DNA of 64,000 nt, from positions 50,318,332 to 50,382,331 of the forward strand of contig OZ024938.1 of NCBI GenBank assembly GCA_964017235.1, written 5' to 3'. This DNA comes from Sabellastarte sp. h YS-2021 (lineage: Eukaryota; Annelida; Polychaeta; Sabellida; Sabellidae). The notes under the pieces are model-generated. The model was not told the DNA's origin and did no database searches. It saw only the letters and a list, made by a program, of their open reading frames with translations. Shown here one piece after another: positions 33,375-45,169 of the stretch; the first letter of the stretch is position 1; each line of letters begins with the position of its first letter. Position numbers and translations under genes: made by a program.

Positions 33375-33450
33375 AGTGGATGGGGTATTAACTTATATTT
33401 GCAATTTTATTGTGTTTATACATCCTATCCAATGAACAATTGCTGAATAA
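33375..33450 (-). repeat. DIRS copy 3 internal complementary region
   Basis: GGGTATTAACTT (complement of the left end) is followed by TTTTATTG...ATACATCCTATCCAAT (complement of the right end). Confidence 0.75.
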
Positions 33451-34176
33451 CTACCGCTTGGTCGGCGGTTAAGTTACTAGGGACTTAAGTGAACTCATAA
33501 ACAAACTAACAAAATTTCCCCGGCCTGGGTTGACGTAGAGTCAGAAAACCCCAAATAAGGCCAAGGTCGGTTACCAGCATCTGGTTACCTGGTGATATAC
33601 CAACACTACCCCCCGTCCCCCCTGTTTTAACAGACCTGCTCTGAGGTAGGGGAAGAGAGGATGAGTTCAGTATCATTTGAATAAGAAATAAACCTCCCGA
33701 AGGAAGAACGTCAGCTGACATTATTGCATCACTCTGCAGCATCCGCATCTGTGTCCACGTGAACAACTTCTCCAAAAACTACAAGGCCCAGAGACATGCT
33801 GTTTTTTAAAAGATACCTTATATATCAAGGATGAAAAATTGTTCAAGGCATGCAGATCTGTTTGTTCGTCTGTTCCCCAGAGCCATTACAAGTGAGGTAC
33901 CCCCACCCAAAGTGGGAAAATTTTAACACTAGATCACAATTTTCTCATTGACTATTGCAGGGATTTTCTCTCTTATCTTGCACATATGTACTAGGCCACA
34001 AGTAGATTCACGTGAACAGGCTCTGTGTCAGCTGACTGTGTGTTTTGAGTTTCAGAGTAGAAGTGAAAGAAGAAAAGGAGACAAAAGTTGTGCCCAGCAA
34101 ATGGTATTCAAAAGTACCAAGTTATCTGTTAAGGTGTAAAAAGAACTTATCTAAATGCAGCAGTTTTCAAGTGCTC

Positions 34177-36003
34177 TCACTGGGCACAGGGACGTGTGAG
34201 ACTTGAGTGACTTATCCAGAGTAGGGGCCAGGGTATAACCACTTGGGCCACACTATCTGCACCCTCTTTGGCCAGCTGGTTCTTGAAAAGAACGCTGGAT
34301 GAGGGGTACAAGGATATCTTTGACAAGTCTGCTTGATGGCTGATATTCTTGTTTTGCCAAGCAGGGATATCACGGGTGGTCCTGTAACTTCTCCACCACT
34401 TTTCCCAAGATGGCTGCTGGTGGGAAGGCATAAGCATCCAGATCCTTCCATGGTAGGCTGAGTACATCGACTGCCCAGGCCAGGGGATCTGGTACTGGTG
34501 ACACAAATAGAGGCAACTTGTTGTTGAACCTCGTGGCAAAAAGGTCTATTTCAGGCTGGTGCCACCTGCTGCATATTGACTGGAAGACCTCTGGAAGGAG
34601 AGACCATTCGGTCTGTATGGTCTGGCCCAGCATATATAGCTTGTCTGCTACCACATTCAGTCGGCCTGAAATGTGTCGGGCTTTGAAAGTCACCTGTTTT
34701 CTGGAACACCAGGTCAGGATTCTCCACAGAAGGGCACACAGTGAGCCTGACCTCATTCCTCCTTGCTTGTTTATGTATGACATTACTGTGGTGTTGTCGG
34801 TTGCTAAAAGAACTATCTTATCTGAGCAGAGGTCTTGAAACTCTTTTGGGACTAGGAATAACTGCCTTCAATTCCAGGTAGTTGATATGCAGCTTGCTTT
34901 CTGTAAGGGACCAGCTTCCCCATGCAGTGTGCTTGTTTAAGTGACCAGTGTGCTCGTTTAAGCACCCCACCCTTCTTTTGATGCATCTGTAAAGATTTGC
35001 AGAGCATGTTTTAGTGGGTGTACTGGTTGACCTTGAAGTACATTGTCTTCCTCCAGCAACCATTTCAGATGGGGGTGCAGTGACTTGGGGATAGGGATCA
35101 GCTTTTCTAGTGATTCGGGTACCCTTCAGTTGTTTTTGAGATGCCGCTGTATGGGTCTCATGTGTAGTCGACCGAGGTGAACTTGCCTTTCTGTGGCTGT
35201 TAACATGAACTGCCAGACCGGACAAGCCAATCAGGATAGAAGTTCCAGAAGCTTCTTTTGAAGAGTCTGCGACCGGTCCGGTGTGGGTCGGACCCAACCA
35301 TCTCTCAGATTGAACTGGTAATCTACGAAGTCGAAGATGTCTTTGGGGTCCAGCTCTGATTTCTCAAAGTTCACCATCCAACCCAGTTTCTGACAAATTT
35401 CTACTAGTTTCTGAGTATGTTGGAGAAAATATGGTGGGATCTGGCTCTCACCAACCAGTCGTCTACGTATTGGTGGATCTTTATACCCTTGTGTATGACC
35501 ATTAGTTTCACCTCCTTTGCTATTACAGTGAATTCCATGGGAGCTGTGGACAGTCCCAATGACAGGGCTTTGAACTGCCATGGCCTGCCCTGGATATAAA
35601 ATCTCAGATATTTCCTGGACTGTTCCTGTATTGGTATACGAAAGTAGGCGCCCTTGAAGTCTATTGAGGTAACCCACTTCCATTGTTGGAGGGATATTCT
35701 GATGGTTTCTGGTTTCTCCATTTTGAATTTTTCCACCTTGAGGAATTGATTCAATTTGCTCAGATCTAGTATAGGTGCCCATCGATTGTTGGGTTTTGGG
35801 ACCAAGAAAAGTCTGTTGTAAACCTCTAAGGATTCCTGATTTTTGACCAGCTCTACTGGGAAAAACAGGAGGATCATTACCAGTGGTTTCAGCAGCTCTT
35901 GGTCAGTCTGACTTCTGAGGCCGGTCGGTCTAAGGTTGTTCAGAATGAGATTTGCTGGTAGACTGTTGCCTTGCAGCAGGGGGGGGTGGCCGGTACCAGG
36001 CAA
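34177..36003 (-). pseudogene. DIRS copy 3 reverse transcriptase/RNase H
   Basis: On the minus strand: YNRLFLVPKPNNRWAPILDL, then SIDFKGAYFRIPIQEQSRKY, FKALSLGLSTAP and the catalytic box HQYVDDWLV (YVDD). After frameshifts come an RNase H region (VIPSPK..., LLATDNTTVMSYINKQGG-like pieces), then KARHISGRLNVVADKL and EIDLFATRFNNKLP, and a block before the missing recombinase. The YVDD box is intact, but at least three frame changes break the gene. DIRS reverse transcriptases act on the element RNA to give a circular DNA. Confidence 0.78.
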
Positions 36004-36136
36004 ATCAGCTGGAGTAGGTCGGTGTGCTGAGAAGGTTGGTCAGGTGGCTTGATGAAAGGTTCTGTCCTAACCACAGTAGCTGGTGGAGTGTGAATGGGGG
36101 TCACCTTGACCATCTTGGATGGTTCTTCTGGTCGGT

Positions 36137-36690
36137 CTAGGGTTCTGGCCAAAAGAAGTGCTTCCAACTGATTGAACTGGTCCATCCATTTCTGATCAAG
36201 TTCCTCAAATCTAGCATCGGTTGAACTCTTGGCCGGTCGGCTGATGAAGACTTGGCTGGTTTGTCAGACTTGACCAACCTAGAACTAGAAGTCTTCTCTT
36301 TTTCCTCCTTCTTCTTCTCAGCTGGTGCACTCAAACCAGGGGACTTAACAGTGCCCTGGTCATCCACTATTGACACGTGCCGGGTCCACAAGGGTGGGAC
36401 TGACAGTGTCTGAAGCAGTGGGTTCCTTGCTTGGGGTGGCAGTTTTATTAGAATCACGCTTCTCTTTTTTTAATCTTATAAGGTGGAGTTGAAAGTTGAG
36501 AGCGTTGCTCTGCAGTCAAAACAGTGCAAAACTTACAGTCATTTGAATCAGGCTTCTCTACACAAGGGTCTGGGCCCTTATCTCTATTGTGACACCTCTC
36601 ACACAATGGTTATGGGTATCAAACCCAGCCATAAGGTGGCCACGTCCTCCCCGCTTCTGTCCAGGTGAAGCCAGAATGATCTATACACTG
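36137..36690 (-). pseudogene. DIRS copy 3 gag-like region
   Basis: On the minus strand a Cys/His-rich block (CERCHN, then PC, CKFC spaced over about 30 residues) is followed by a Lys/Glu/Ser-rich stretch (EKKKEEKEKTSSSRLV). This order matches the first frame of DIRS elements. Frames are broken. Confidence 0.5.
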
Positions 36691-37388
36691 TTAGGTATCC
36701 GTAGGACACAAAAAGTAAGAGAAGCAAGCAGTAAAATCACAAAAAACATAAAGTTTCTTGAGCTCACAAAAATCAGTCTGCACAGTACACGTACCAAATG
36801 AAAAAGGTGCTATGATGCCACTGTCTAGACAGGAAGGAAGTACAGTGCGCCACCTGACGAATGCACAGTACTAGACAAGCCTAGCCGGTGGAAGCACAGG
36901 ACATCTTTTTCTGATGTTTGGCGGGCTGGTCTGCGCCGACCGGGTTAGCAGTTATCCATTGGATAGGATGTATTAATGCAATAAAATGATAATTTTTAAA
37001 AAAATGGCCAAAAAGAAATGGGCCAAATGCTCTGACATTTTTGCCTGCCCCAAAGATTAAAATTGTTTAAAACAATAACAAGTTTGACATTAAAACAAGG
37101 TCTGACCTGGGGGAAGTATTTTGACATTTGGATTCGACCTTGTGACCTTTTACCCTTTGCTAAACATTTTGACTTCCCCTAAGAGATTTTGCACTTTAAA
37201 ATGTCTGGCAAGTTTGTACAAAAACTAATTTAGGGGTGGGGGTGGTATTTGGACAAAAGTTTGGTTGAGTGTTTTAAACAGGGGAATTGTATTTGTTTGG
37301 AAGTATTCTTAAAACAAATCAAAAGGATTTAGTTTGAAAAAAATATGTTTTGAAGTTTTAGTAAAACCAGCTTCTTGGAATAATCTGT

Positions 37389-37431
37389 TAGTCCTGAAAA
37401 GGACTGATAGTAGTCCTGAAAAGGACTGATA
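37389..37431. repeat. Two tandem copies of a palindromic 22-mer
   Basis: AGTCCTGAAAAGGACT is present twice in a row, 22 bp apart, just beyond the 3' end of the transposase frame. Each copy is a hairpin of 6 bp with a 4-base loop. It may be a terminator or a binding site in the transposon. Confidence 0.55.
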
Positions 37432-37471
37432 AATGCCAGCTTCTGCCCACAGGTTGGTTGGCTGACACATC

Positions 37472-38640
37472 TCAGCTCCTGTCCGTCAGCCCAGCCAATG
37501 CCCCCATGTGATTGAAGTAGTCCTTCAGTAGTTCTTCTGGATGTTTGGCCTCCCTCAAAGGATTCCCGTAGTTCTCATTTTGCACATACACCGCCTGTTC
37601 ATTCTTTTGGGCCACTACATCATTTCCTGGGGTTGGTGCCCTGTCTACCCCGCCCTTGTGTGTCCTCCGTATGTTGTACAACACCACACATGTACCCACA
37701 ATGTCTCCGACAACCCTCAGCCTTTGCTCCATGGTGCCCAGTGGTACCCTGAAGCGGCTCACTAAGATTCCACCACCCTCCACCCTGGAGATCCTGTAGT
37801 TGGCTCTTCTTTCTTCCCTGGTCAGTTTTCTTTAGCTGTATGGTTTGACCATCCAAGGCATCAAGGCAAAGGCGTCGTCACCCAGCAAGAAGTAGTGTAA
37901 GTCTGACCCTCCCTTCCCCAGGGGTTCAGGTGGTGGAAGCCCCAAGCTGCCGTCTTCAATCTTTTCCCTCAAATCACTGCTGTTGAAAACCTGTGCATCT
38001 GAGCAGGAACCACTGGACCCACAGTCTAGCCACAGGAATCTGTATTCTGTGTCCACCATGGCCAGGAGAACCAGGAAAAAGCCCTTGTGGTTATAATAGT
38101 CACTGCCAGTTTTCTTGGGATTCTTCATGGCGGTATGCTTCCCATCTATGGCACCTATAGTGTGGGAGATATTCCATCTGGCTCTGAACTTCTCCTACAC
38201 CATTTTCCATTCATCAGGGCTATCAGGGCAGTGCAAATATTCATCCTAGAATTCAGCAAAGATGGCTCAGCAGACGTTGGGGATGAATTTGCAGATGGTG
38301 GTGCTGCCAACCTACCAGTGGTACTGCAGGGAGGTGTAAGTCCAACTTCCAGTGGCTCCCTGAAATTGGTGACTGACTTAATTTCTTGATGTGGTGATGA
38401 ATGCGTTCCTCGATTAGTTAAAAAAAAGGCAGGGGGCATCCTGACAAAATTTTGGTACCCTGAGATGACTATGTATAAAGTCGGCCTGGAGGTTGCTGTA
38501 GCATCTCTTTTCATGTCTTTGAAAGATCCAGGGCATGACCCATGGGTTTGGTGGCTTTCTTCTTCTCCTGGAGTCTAGCTGGGGCTGAGGCTCTGCTAGT
38601 GGCTGTAGGGCAGATGATGGTGCTGGGTTCAAATGTGTCT
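37472..38640 (-). pseudogene. PIF/Harbinger DDE transposase, frameshifted
   Basis: On the minus strand the catalytic blocks are in order. The first Asp lies in IGAIDGKHTAMKNPKK. The second lies in HYFLLGDDAFALMPWM. The last acidic position lies in a RISRVEGGGILVSRFRVPLG block, followed by VVGDIVGTCVVLYNIRR, the usual HN-type C-terminal helix. The N-terminal part (38155-38632) is spread over two frames with stops. The C-terminal half is open from about 38128 to 37472 except for one change near 37835. In intact members this enzyme cuts at TTA/TAA with the MADF partner. Confidence 0.82.
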
Positions 38641-39147
38641 TTCCGTCAAGGTGCAGATTAATATATTAAACGAAATGAAAAGCCAAAAGTACCCTAAGCT
38701 TATGTATGAAGTCTCTGCGATGTGTGGCTGGCATCTTTGCAGTGACAAATGATGTTTTTGTGAACCAGAGGGGGTTTATATAGTTTTTGTTTGATCCCGA
38801 CTCCAAGATTTAATCAGTCCTGTCGTGATAAGTGGGAAAATACTACGTCCTATCTGTTTGTGACTATGCTCTGTCCGGGGTTGCTAAGGCTTGTCTGGAA
38901 ATAAGCCTTCCCAGATAGCTTGTCCTGGTAGTTTCACATTTTGTTGTGAAGAAAATGATCCTGACCCCAAGTCAGGTCGAGATCTTGATCCAGACAAGCC
39001 AGTATGGTCTACATCCTATTGGGAAGATGTAACCGACCCATCATTTTGCATGCTTTTTTGTGGTTTTCATCCCCAATTCCACGACTTTTGCAACCAACCC
39101 TAGAGTCATAAAGTCAGTTACTGGGTTGGTTCCAGTGGCACACCCCA
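38640..39147. other. Right subterminal region of the Harbinger element
   Basis: No coding. Contains ATAAGCCTTCCCAGATAGC, repeated at 40949, outside the element, near another Harbinger relic. Confidence 0.5.
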
Positions 39148-39596
39148 TTAGCAGACTTTAGCCTGTCACAAGTGATTCTGGCAAAGCCGGCGGGAAAGAT
39201 GGAAGGTTTCCGTTAAGCATATATTGCATTACAACCTATTAGATGAATCTAACTGTGTATATTAACTTTACAAGAGTATGCCGAACTGTCACATTTTATA
39301 AAGATAACTCATCAAGATGTTATCAATATAATGAGTAGTACCAAGGCTATGTCCGACAGGATTCCAGAAAGATGGTCCTGCTGGAGTGGACTGAGGTGGC
39401 TGACTCTATCTTACTGAAATTGCACCCATGTGTGATAAGGCAGCATTAGTGCTTCAAAGGTAATCAGCAATTCCACTATTTGAGATTCAAATCGGTATGT
39501 CCATGGGTGGAGACTTCAGTCAGTTATTTAAAGGCTGTAATCATGGTAAACTGATTGGAGTCTCTATACTAGTGGAATTGATGATTCCCCTAAATT

Positions 39597-39651
39597 GGTA
39601 TATCCAATGTCACGACATAACATCTTGATGTCACGACATTGGATATACTAA
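39597..39651. repeat. Inverted repeat with arms GTATATCCAATGTC
   Basis: Two 14-bp perfect arms around a central ACGACAT...ATGTCAC region. It could be the joined ends of a small lost element or a simple palindrome. Confidence 0.6.
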
Positions 39652-39988
39652 CATATATTTATTGGGCTAATGACTGCATTCAGGCAGTATTTAAAATAAA
39701 AGAAATTTATCAATTAACTTCAGATATAGAGCCTTAAGCCTACTAATAACTTACGTGGAAATACAAATGGATGGTGCTATCATAAAACTTCATGCAAGAA
39801 TTCAAACAAAAAGACAGAGAGTAATATAGATTCTGGATTAAGTCTTGGCTCAGGAGTAGAGAGGAGCATGGTCACTATATCATGCCCTTACATAAAAATT
39901 AAAAGTCCTACAGAAACCTTTTAAGGCCCCCCCACAAAATCTCCGAGAAATTAAGAGGAAAGTAGCACCCTAGATTGGTAGTTGTATC

Positions 39989-40664
39989 ATGTGGTTCAGA
40001 AGACTACTGGAGTTTGGCCTGAAGTTAAGTCACACTGACATATTTGGCCACTTGAGAGATTTATACCTTGACGTACAGTTTCAGGAGGGGCAGGTTAGCC
40101 ATAAAATGATTATCCAAGTTGTCTGTCAAGCTAATATACAGAAGTACCAAGATAAGATTGAATGTTCCTTATTCCCTTGGGGCCGTGGATAGGAAGCACA
40201 TAGCCATTAGATACCCCATACATGGTGGAGATGATTTTTGTTGTTTCGACTCCCTAATCCATTGGCTTCCCAACCCCCGATTCCTTAACTCCTGGTGTCC
40301 ATCCAAATTCATTACATTCTTCCTGGGGTGAGACTTTTGCACTGAAGAAAAAAAATGAATATACACCTACAGAATATTCAAAGGATCATCAAAGGTGAAG
40401 GAGAATGAAATTTGATGTACTAGTCAAGATGTTCAGTGCAACTATCCACCATGAACCAGGAGCCACTATAGTGATAGCCATCATAGCCCTAACATGCCAT
40501 TTTACAAAAAGAAAAATAATGAAAGGAATATATGGCAATCTAACAGACAGCAGAGTAGCCAGAGCCAAGGGACCTGAACGAAAAACCACCCATTCCACAA
40601 CAAGGAGAAAACAAGACAGAGCAGTCAACAAAGGGACATCCTGATGGACTTCTTCAGGAATCAT
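39989..40664 (+). pseudogene. Second Harbinger transposase relic
   Basis: LGAVDRKHIAIRYP around 40175-40215 matches the first catalytic Asp block of PIF/Harbinger transposases (GAIDGKH in the copy at 38150). Weak C-terminal likeness is seen around 40450-40510. All frames are broken and the ends were not found. Confidence 0.45.
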
Positions 40665-41724
40665 TGAGGAGTACCGTTGCAGATGGATATAAATTGGTGT
40701 CCATCCATATTTTGTTTTACTAGATTATGATGGCTACTGGTCTGGTTGCTTAACTAATTTGATTCTGATCTGTGGTGGTTGTGCCACTTGTGTCTGTGGT
40801 GCAAAAGGCTAAGGTGTGCATAGTTGTCGGAAGCTGGTGTCATATTGAACTGGGTCAACATCGGAGGATGGAAAATGATTAGAAAACTCGAGAGTGCCTG
40901 GGTTAAGGTGGGACTGGAAGCCTGAACTGTACTTCTGTGTAGATGCAAGAAATAAGCCTTCCCAGATAGCATAAATGGACCACGGGAATTGATGTTTACA
41001 TCAGCTAATGGCTATATATGTTGTGGTTGGTATGCAATGACGGGCTGCTCTGAAAGCTAACTTTGTCATGTTTGCTGACTTTTCTGATTTTGTTATGTTT
41101 GGTGACTGGCCAGGTGACTGGTCAGGCTTGTTTGTACGTTGTGTAGTCTTTGGTATCTGTGGCATAGGTGGTGTTTGATGTAGCTGCTGATAAATAGTGT
41201 CTGTGGTTGGTTACAGGTTAAATCGCTAGGTGGACTTGTGTTGTATGAAGTGTTTGGCTGGGTGGATATACTGATTGATCCAATATCAAGTTGAATATGA
41301 GATATGGTATCTGTGTGGGTTTCATTCAACTAAGTGGACTGAGGTCTTAAATTCATTTTCTGTCAAAACTTTTATAAAAAAAAGCATCTTAAATTTAAAT
41401 TTTGAATAAAAGATAGAAAAATAGCTTTTGAGATGCCCGTACCTCACAGCCCAAGGAAGTAGTTTTCAACACCTTGAGATAAAGAAGTGAAAAAGCACAA
41501 AGACCAAGAAACTTTCAGAGCAGTGTCAATTCTGTACGTGAATTTCCAAATAAGGCTCGAGTGCAGAAAATAATGTTTAAAAAAGAATAAATATGTGTAA
41601 AGATAAAGTATTAAAACGAGACAAAGTGCAGCAAAGTGACAGCATTAATTAGTAAACTAAAAATTATAAAGCTGTAAAAATTTATCAATTGAAGTATAGC
41701 TGTTAATGAAAATGGCAAAATTAA

Positions 41725-42714
41725 TAGGGGTGTTCAACTGAAGTCAACCCTCTCCCACTCTAGGGTTGGTTTGTATTGTTTTACAGTGTCAGTAAGGGTC
41801 AGTTGTGGTTTTCCAGCTTTACTTTGAGTTTGTGTAAAATATCAAATATGATTGATATTTTGCCAACCCACCCCAAATCTTCATTCTGACTGTCCTAATC
41901 CATCACCCATATTGTCCTGATCACCTCACATCTTATCTGGTCACTTTACGTGTTGTACTTGTCACCTTAACAGGGACAGTTCAAAGACAGTCAACAAAGC
42001 AATTAATCTTTATTGCATATTCTACCCTGACATCCAAAATTGGATATTTCCCAGAGGCTAGGATTTATTTGAAAAACGTGCAGAGAAATTGCTCACAGGG
42101 GAGATATTTAGAAGGTGTCTTTCTCTGAGGTCTAAATTTGAAGTATAAAAGCCAGGAAAAAAAGAGGGTTAGCATTGTCACGAGATTTTGTCAGAAGCAT
42201 ATCTCCATCTGCATGTTTGAATAGGGTGCAATATTGTCAATGAAATTTTTTTTAAGTGGTTACTTTTTGTTACATAAACAGAATCAGAAATAGGTTGATG
42301 TATTTTTAAATATAATTTCAAGGACCAAACCTGAAAACCATAATTAAAAAAAAAATGTTATTGCTGTGATTCTGGTCACACCATGGGATCCATATATTTT
42401 GTTCACCTAATTTTTGTCAGGTAATCCTGTTTCCATTTTTGTGGTTGGTTGACACTTGATCCCTCTTTTCCCTTGAAATTGTTGATGGGTTGAAATAGCT
42501 GAGAAAAGGAGGGATCAATCTTCCTCTACATGAAAACTCGACTGGCAATCCCAACTGGACAATTTATAAATCTGGTCAGTATAAGTCTGGACACTGTTCC
42601 AGTCTTATCCTTAATAGATCAGTACATGTCTGTTCCTCAAGCAAAAGCCCCAACACACAACTTGGCTTCCCAAACATGGAGTCAGTTAGGGTTGGCTCCA
42701 GTGGAACACTCGCA
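41725..42714 (+). mobile_element. PIF/Harbinger-type MITE, copy 2
   Basis: 990 bp between TAA duplications (41722-41724 and 42715-42717). The ends are like TAGGGGTGTTCAACTGAAG and the complement of GGCTCCAGTGGAACACTCGCA. The left part shares AAAATATCAAAYATG with the autonomous element (29500 region). The middle shares AGAAATTGCTCACA and a TATAAAA box (42144) with the copy at 13887. Confidence 0.85.
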
Positions 42715-42839
42715 TAAGTAAAAGTACATATAATAATCAATTGCAGCATTCCATATATCTTTGTGATAAAAGAAATATGTCTCCAATGTAGTAGGTGAAC
42801 ACACTTTGGCAGAGCCAAGATTGAGGGCACACCATGATT

Positions 42840-43250
42840 TAGCATACCTACACTCTCCAGCCAAAGACTTATCCAAGAAAAAAACACCCTACACCTTACC
42901 ATTTCTGATAAGTGGCCGAGACAATATTTTAAAGATCAAGGTCACTACACTAAGGTCAAAGGTGAAATCAAGGCCACATCATGATGTTACACATGGTTTC
43001 TGAGATATAGCCTGCCTGGGCAAGATTTTCATACTTAAGGTCACTAGACTCACTACAGCAAGGTCAAAGATTAAATCAAGGTCGCACCATGACGTTACAC
43101 ACTGCACCAACCAATGTCCCTACTAAGCATGCAACATCATACACCTCATGGTTTCTGAGATACAGCCTGGACAAGCTTTTTTCCACCACCCACCCATCTG
43201 AGGCCACAGGTGAAAACAATACCTATACAGCCCTTAAAGGCTGTGGGTAA
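42840..43250 (-). repeat. Family R143 copy, reverse orientation
   Basis: Reverse complement of the TGACCT-rich units (seen here as AAGGTCACTA and TCAAGGTC), ending at CAGCCCTTAAAGGCTG. Confidence 0.75.
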
Positions 43251-44195
43251 AAAAAAAACTCATAAAAAAACTTATTGAATGCAAAAGAGTTTCAAAAAAA
43301 TGTTGATCTATATTTGATAAATGTTTGTTTATTTTTGTATTGGACTATTTACTAATGGGATTAACAAAGGGACTTTTTATCAGCATGTTTCTGTTTACAA
43401 AAATCTAAATTATCTATTATATAAAGAAGTTTGGAATTTTCCAAAGTGGTTTTGACAAAAGAACTAGGTTGTATAGTGTATAAGGTTAACAGAAGTAAGG
43501 CACATTTGGCCTTTCATTTGGCATTTCCATGAAGCAGATAAGAAACAATACAGAAACATCTTCTTTTGGAAGACTCAAGTCCCATTTATCCAAGTCTTGA
43601 TATCAAGCCAAAACTTTTACAACGAAGGACTTAGTCATTTTGTGAATTACAAAACAAACTTTGGACTCAGGTTAAAGACAAAATTCTGAAATTGAGACAA
43701 AAGTCCTAAGCCTGAAAATGACAATGACATAAAAAGTAGCCCTGACTAACTGTAAGCTCTTTTGCCCATATGGCCCCACATATAAATTTTAAACAACACT
43801 TAAGTATTAATGTCAATTTGGAGCCATAAATAAGCCAAGAATTAGCTACAAGTTAACACAAAACTCACATACTCGAACTGATTTTAGCTGATTCTTTGAT
43901 TCATCTGTTTTCTAAAAATCAGTCCAGTGGCTGCATTCACCAAAAGACTAATTAAGTCACGTCTGTCTTGGCTAAGCTCTGACTTCAGTCTAAGCGAGTA
44001 AGATTTTTGTCTTAGTTTGGACTAAGTTGGGATTACATTTCATTTATACCTGACATAACCAATATACTTGAAAAATTAAGGCTCTATTCATTGTAAAAGA
44101 GTTGCAAACCCCAGGGTAGTGCTATATGTTTGATAATGTTCTATTTTTCAATGTGATATTTCCAAAGATCGGATTCAGCAAATGATTATAATCCT
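43250..44195. other. No gene seen
   Basis: AT-rich. Around 43930-44060 there are CTTAGTCTAAG-type blocks similar to 45080-45170, perhaps ends of an older element that surrounds the MITE at 44196. Confidence 0.4.
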
Positions 44196-44899
44196 GGGCT
44201 GGGATTCACAAAAGGTCTTAAGTTTAGGCAATTTTTTTGCTTAGACAAATCTTAAAGTTATGACTTTTGTCTTAGCTAAGATTTCTCTTAAATTGGGATT
44301 CACAAAAAGTGCTTAGCAAAATCTTAGCTGAGACAAAATTTGTGCAAAAAGTCTTAACTATTTTGAATTCGAATTAACTAATCTTAGTAAAACAAAAATA
44401 TTTTTCATCAATAAATACACCAAACATGCTCTTTAAAATTATAAAACAGATTTGTTACTTTTTCTTTGTAAAATATCGTAAAAATAGTAGTATTTGTGTT
44501 TTGTTGTGAGTCAGCCATATTTATGACAATATTTTTACTACAAGAAGGTAAAATATGGAAATTTAGAGGTAATTAAATGATGTAAATTTTTATCACAATC
44601 CACAGAAATTACTTTTATAGGAAGTATAGATCCCCATAGCATATATGTTGTTGGCATAACAAAGGGTAAAATGTAAATACATGCAATGGAATATTTTAAA
44701 ATTGTCTTAAGTCTGCCCTGCAGTGGTCTTAAAGTTATGACAAAATCTAAGACAAATTTTTGTCTAAGACCTTTTGTGAATCCCATTTTGTCTAAGCAAA
44801 AAAAAGTCTTAACTTTATGACAAAATTCTTGCAGAGTTAAGACTTTTCTCCTAAAGTTATGACATTTTTTTGCTTAAGACCTTTTGTGAATCCCGGCCC
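44196..44899. mobile_element. Palindromic MITE with GGGATTCACAAAAGGTCTTA ends
   Basis: 704 bp. The left end GGGCTGGGATTCACAAAAGG is mirrored at the right end (CCTTTTGTGAATCCCGGCCC), and subterminal AAGTTATGAC/GTCTTA blocks are repeated many times on both arms. No coding. Confidence 0.75.
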
Positions 44900-45169
44900 T
44901 GATCGCCTTAATTAATTTAGTTTATATAGTATCAAAACAAACATTATTTTTTTCTTTCCAAAAGAAAGTTTTTTTATGTATGACATGGTGATATTTTAAC
45001 ACACCATCAGACAGTGGTGAAGTGTATTCCAGTAAAACACATTATAAATATTTGAATTCAAATTTTAGCCAGTACTTAAGTCTTAAAACCATTTTAGAAA
45101 GTTGGCTGGGCCAAAATTTAGATTTAAGTCTAACCAAAAATCCTAAATTAAGACTAAAGTCTTAAGCTC

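Larger units (their letters stand above)
33137..36987 (-). mobile_element. DIRS-type retrotransposon (copy 3), internally deleted
   Basis: Inverted terminal repeats at about 33140-33300 and 36815-36970 (sharing TCAGAAAAAGA and GGCGGGCYGGTCTG-type blocks). An internal complementary region at about 33375-33450 joins the complements of both ends and sets the ends near 33137 and 36987. Coding runs on the minus strand. A gag-like region and reverse transcriptase/RNase H remain, but no tyrosine recombinase block is seen in the 700 bp where it should be. This copy is therefore probably non-autonomous. Confidence 0.82.
29390..39147. mobile_element. PIF/Harbinger transposon, autonomous type, with nested insertions
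   Basis: Flanked by TTA on both sides (29387-29389 and 39148-39150). The inverted ends are TGCGGGTGTTACACTGGAGC and the reverse complement of a GGTTCCAGTGGCACACCCCA end. It carries two convergent genes typical of the superfamily: a MADF/Myb-like protein (+, 30125-32840) and a DDE transposase (-, 37472-38640). An L2/CR1-like element (30758-31842) and a DIRS element (33137-36987) are inserted in it. Without these it would be about 4.8 kb. Both genes are broken. Confidence 0.88.
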
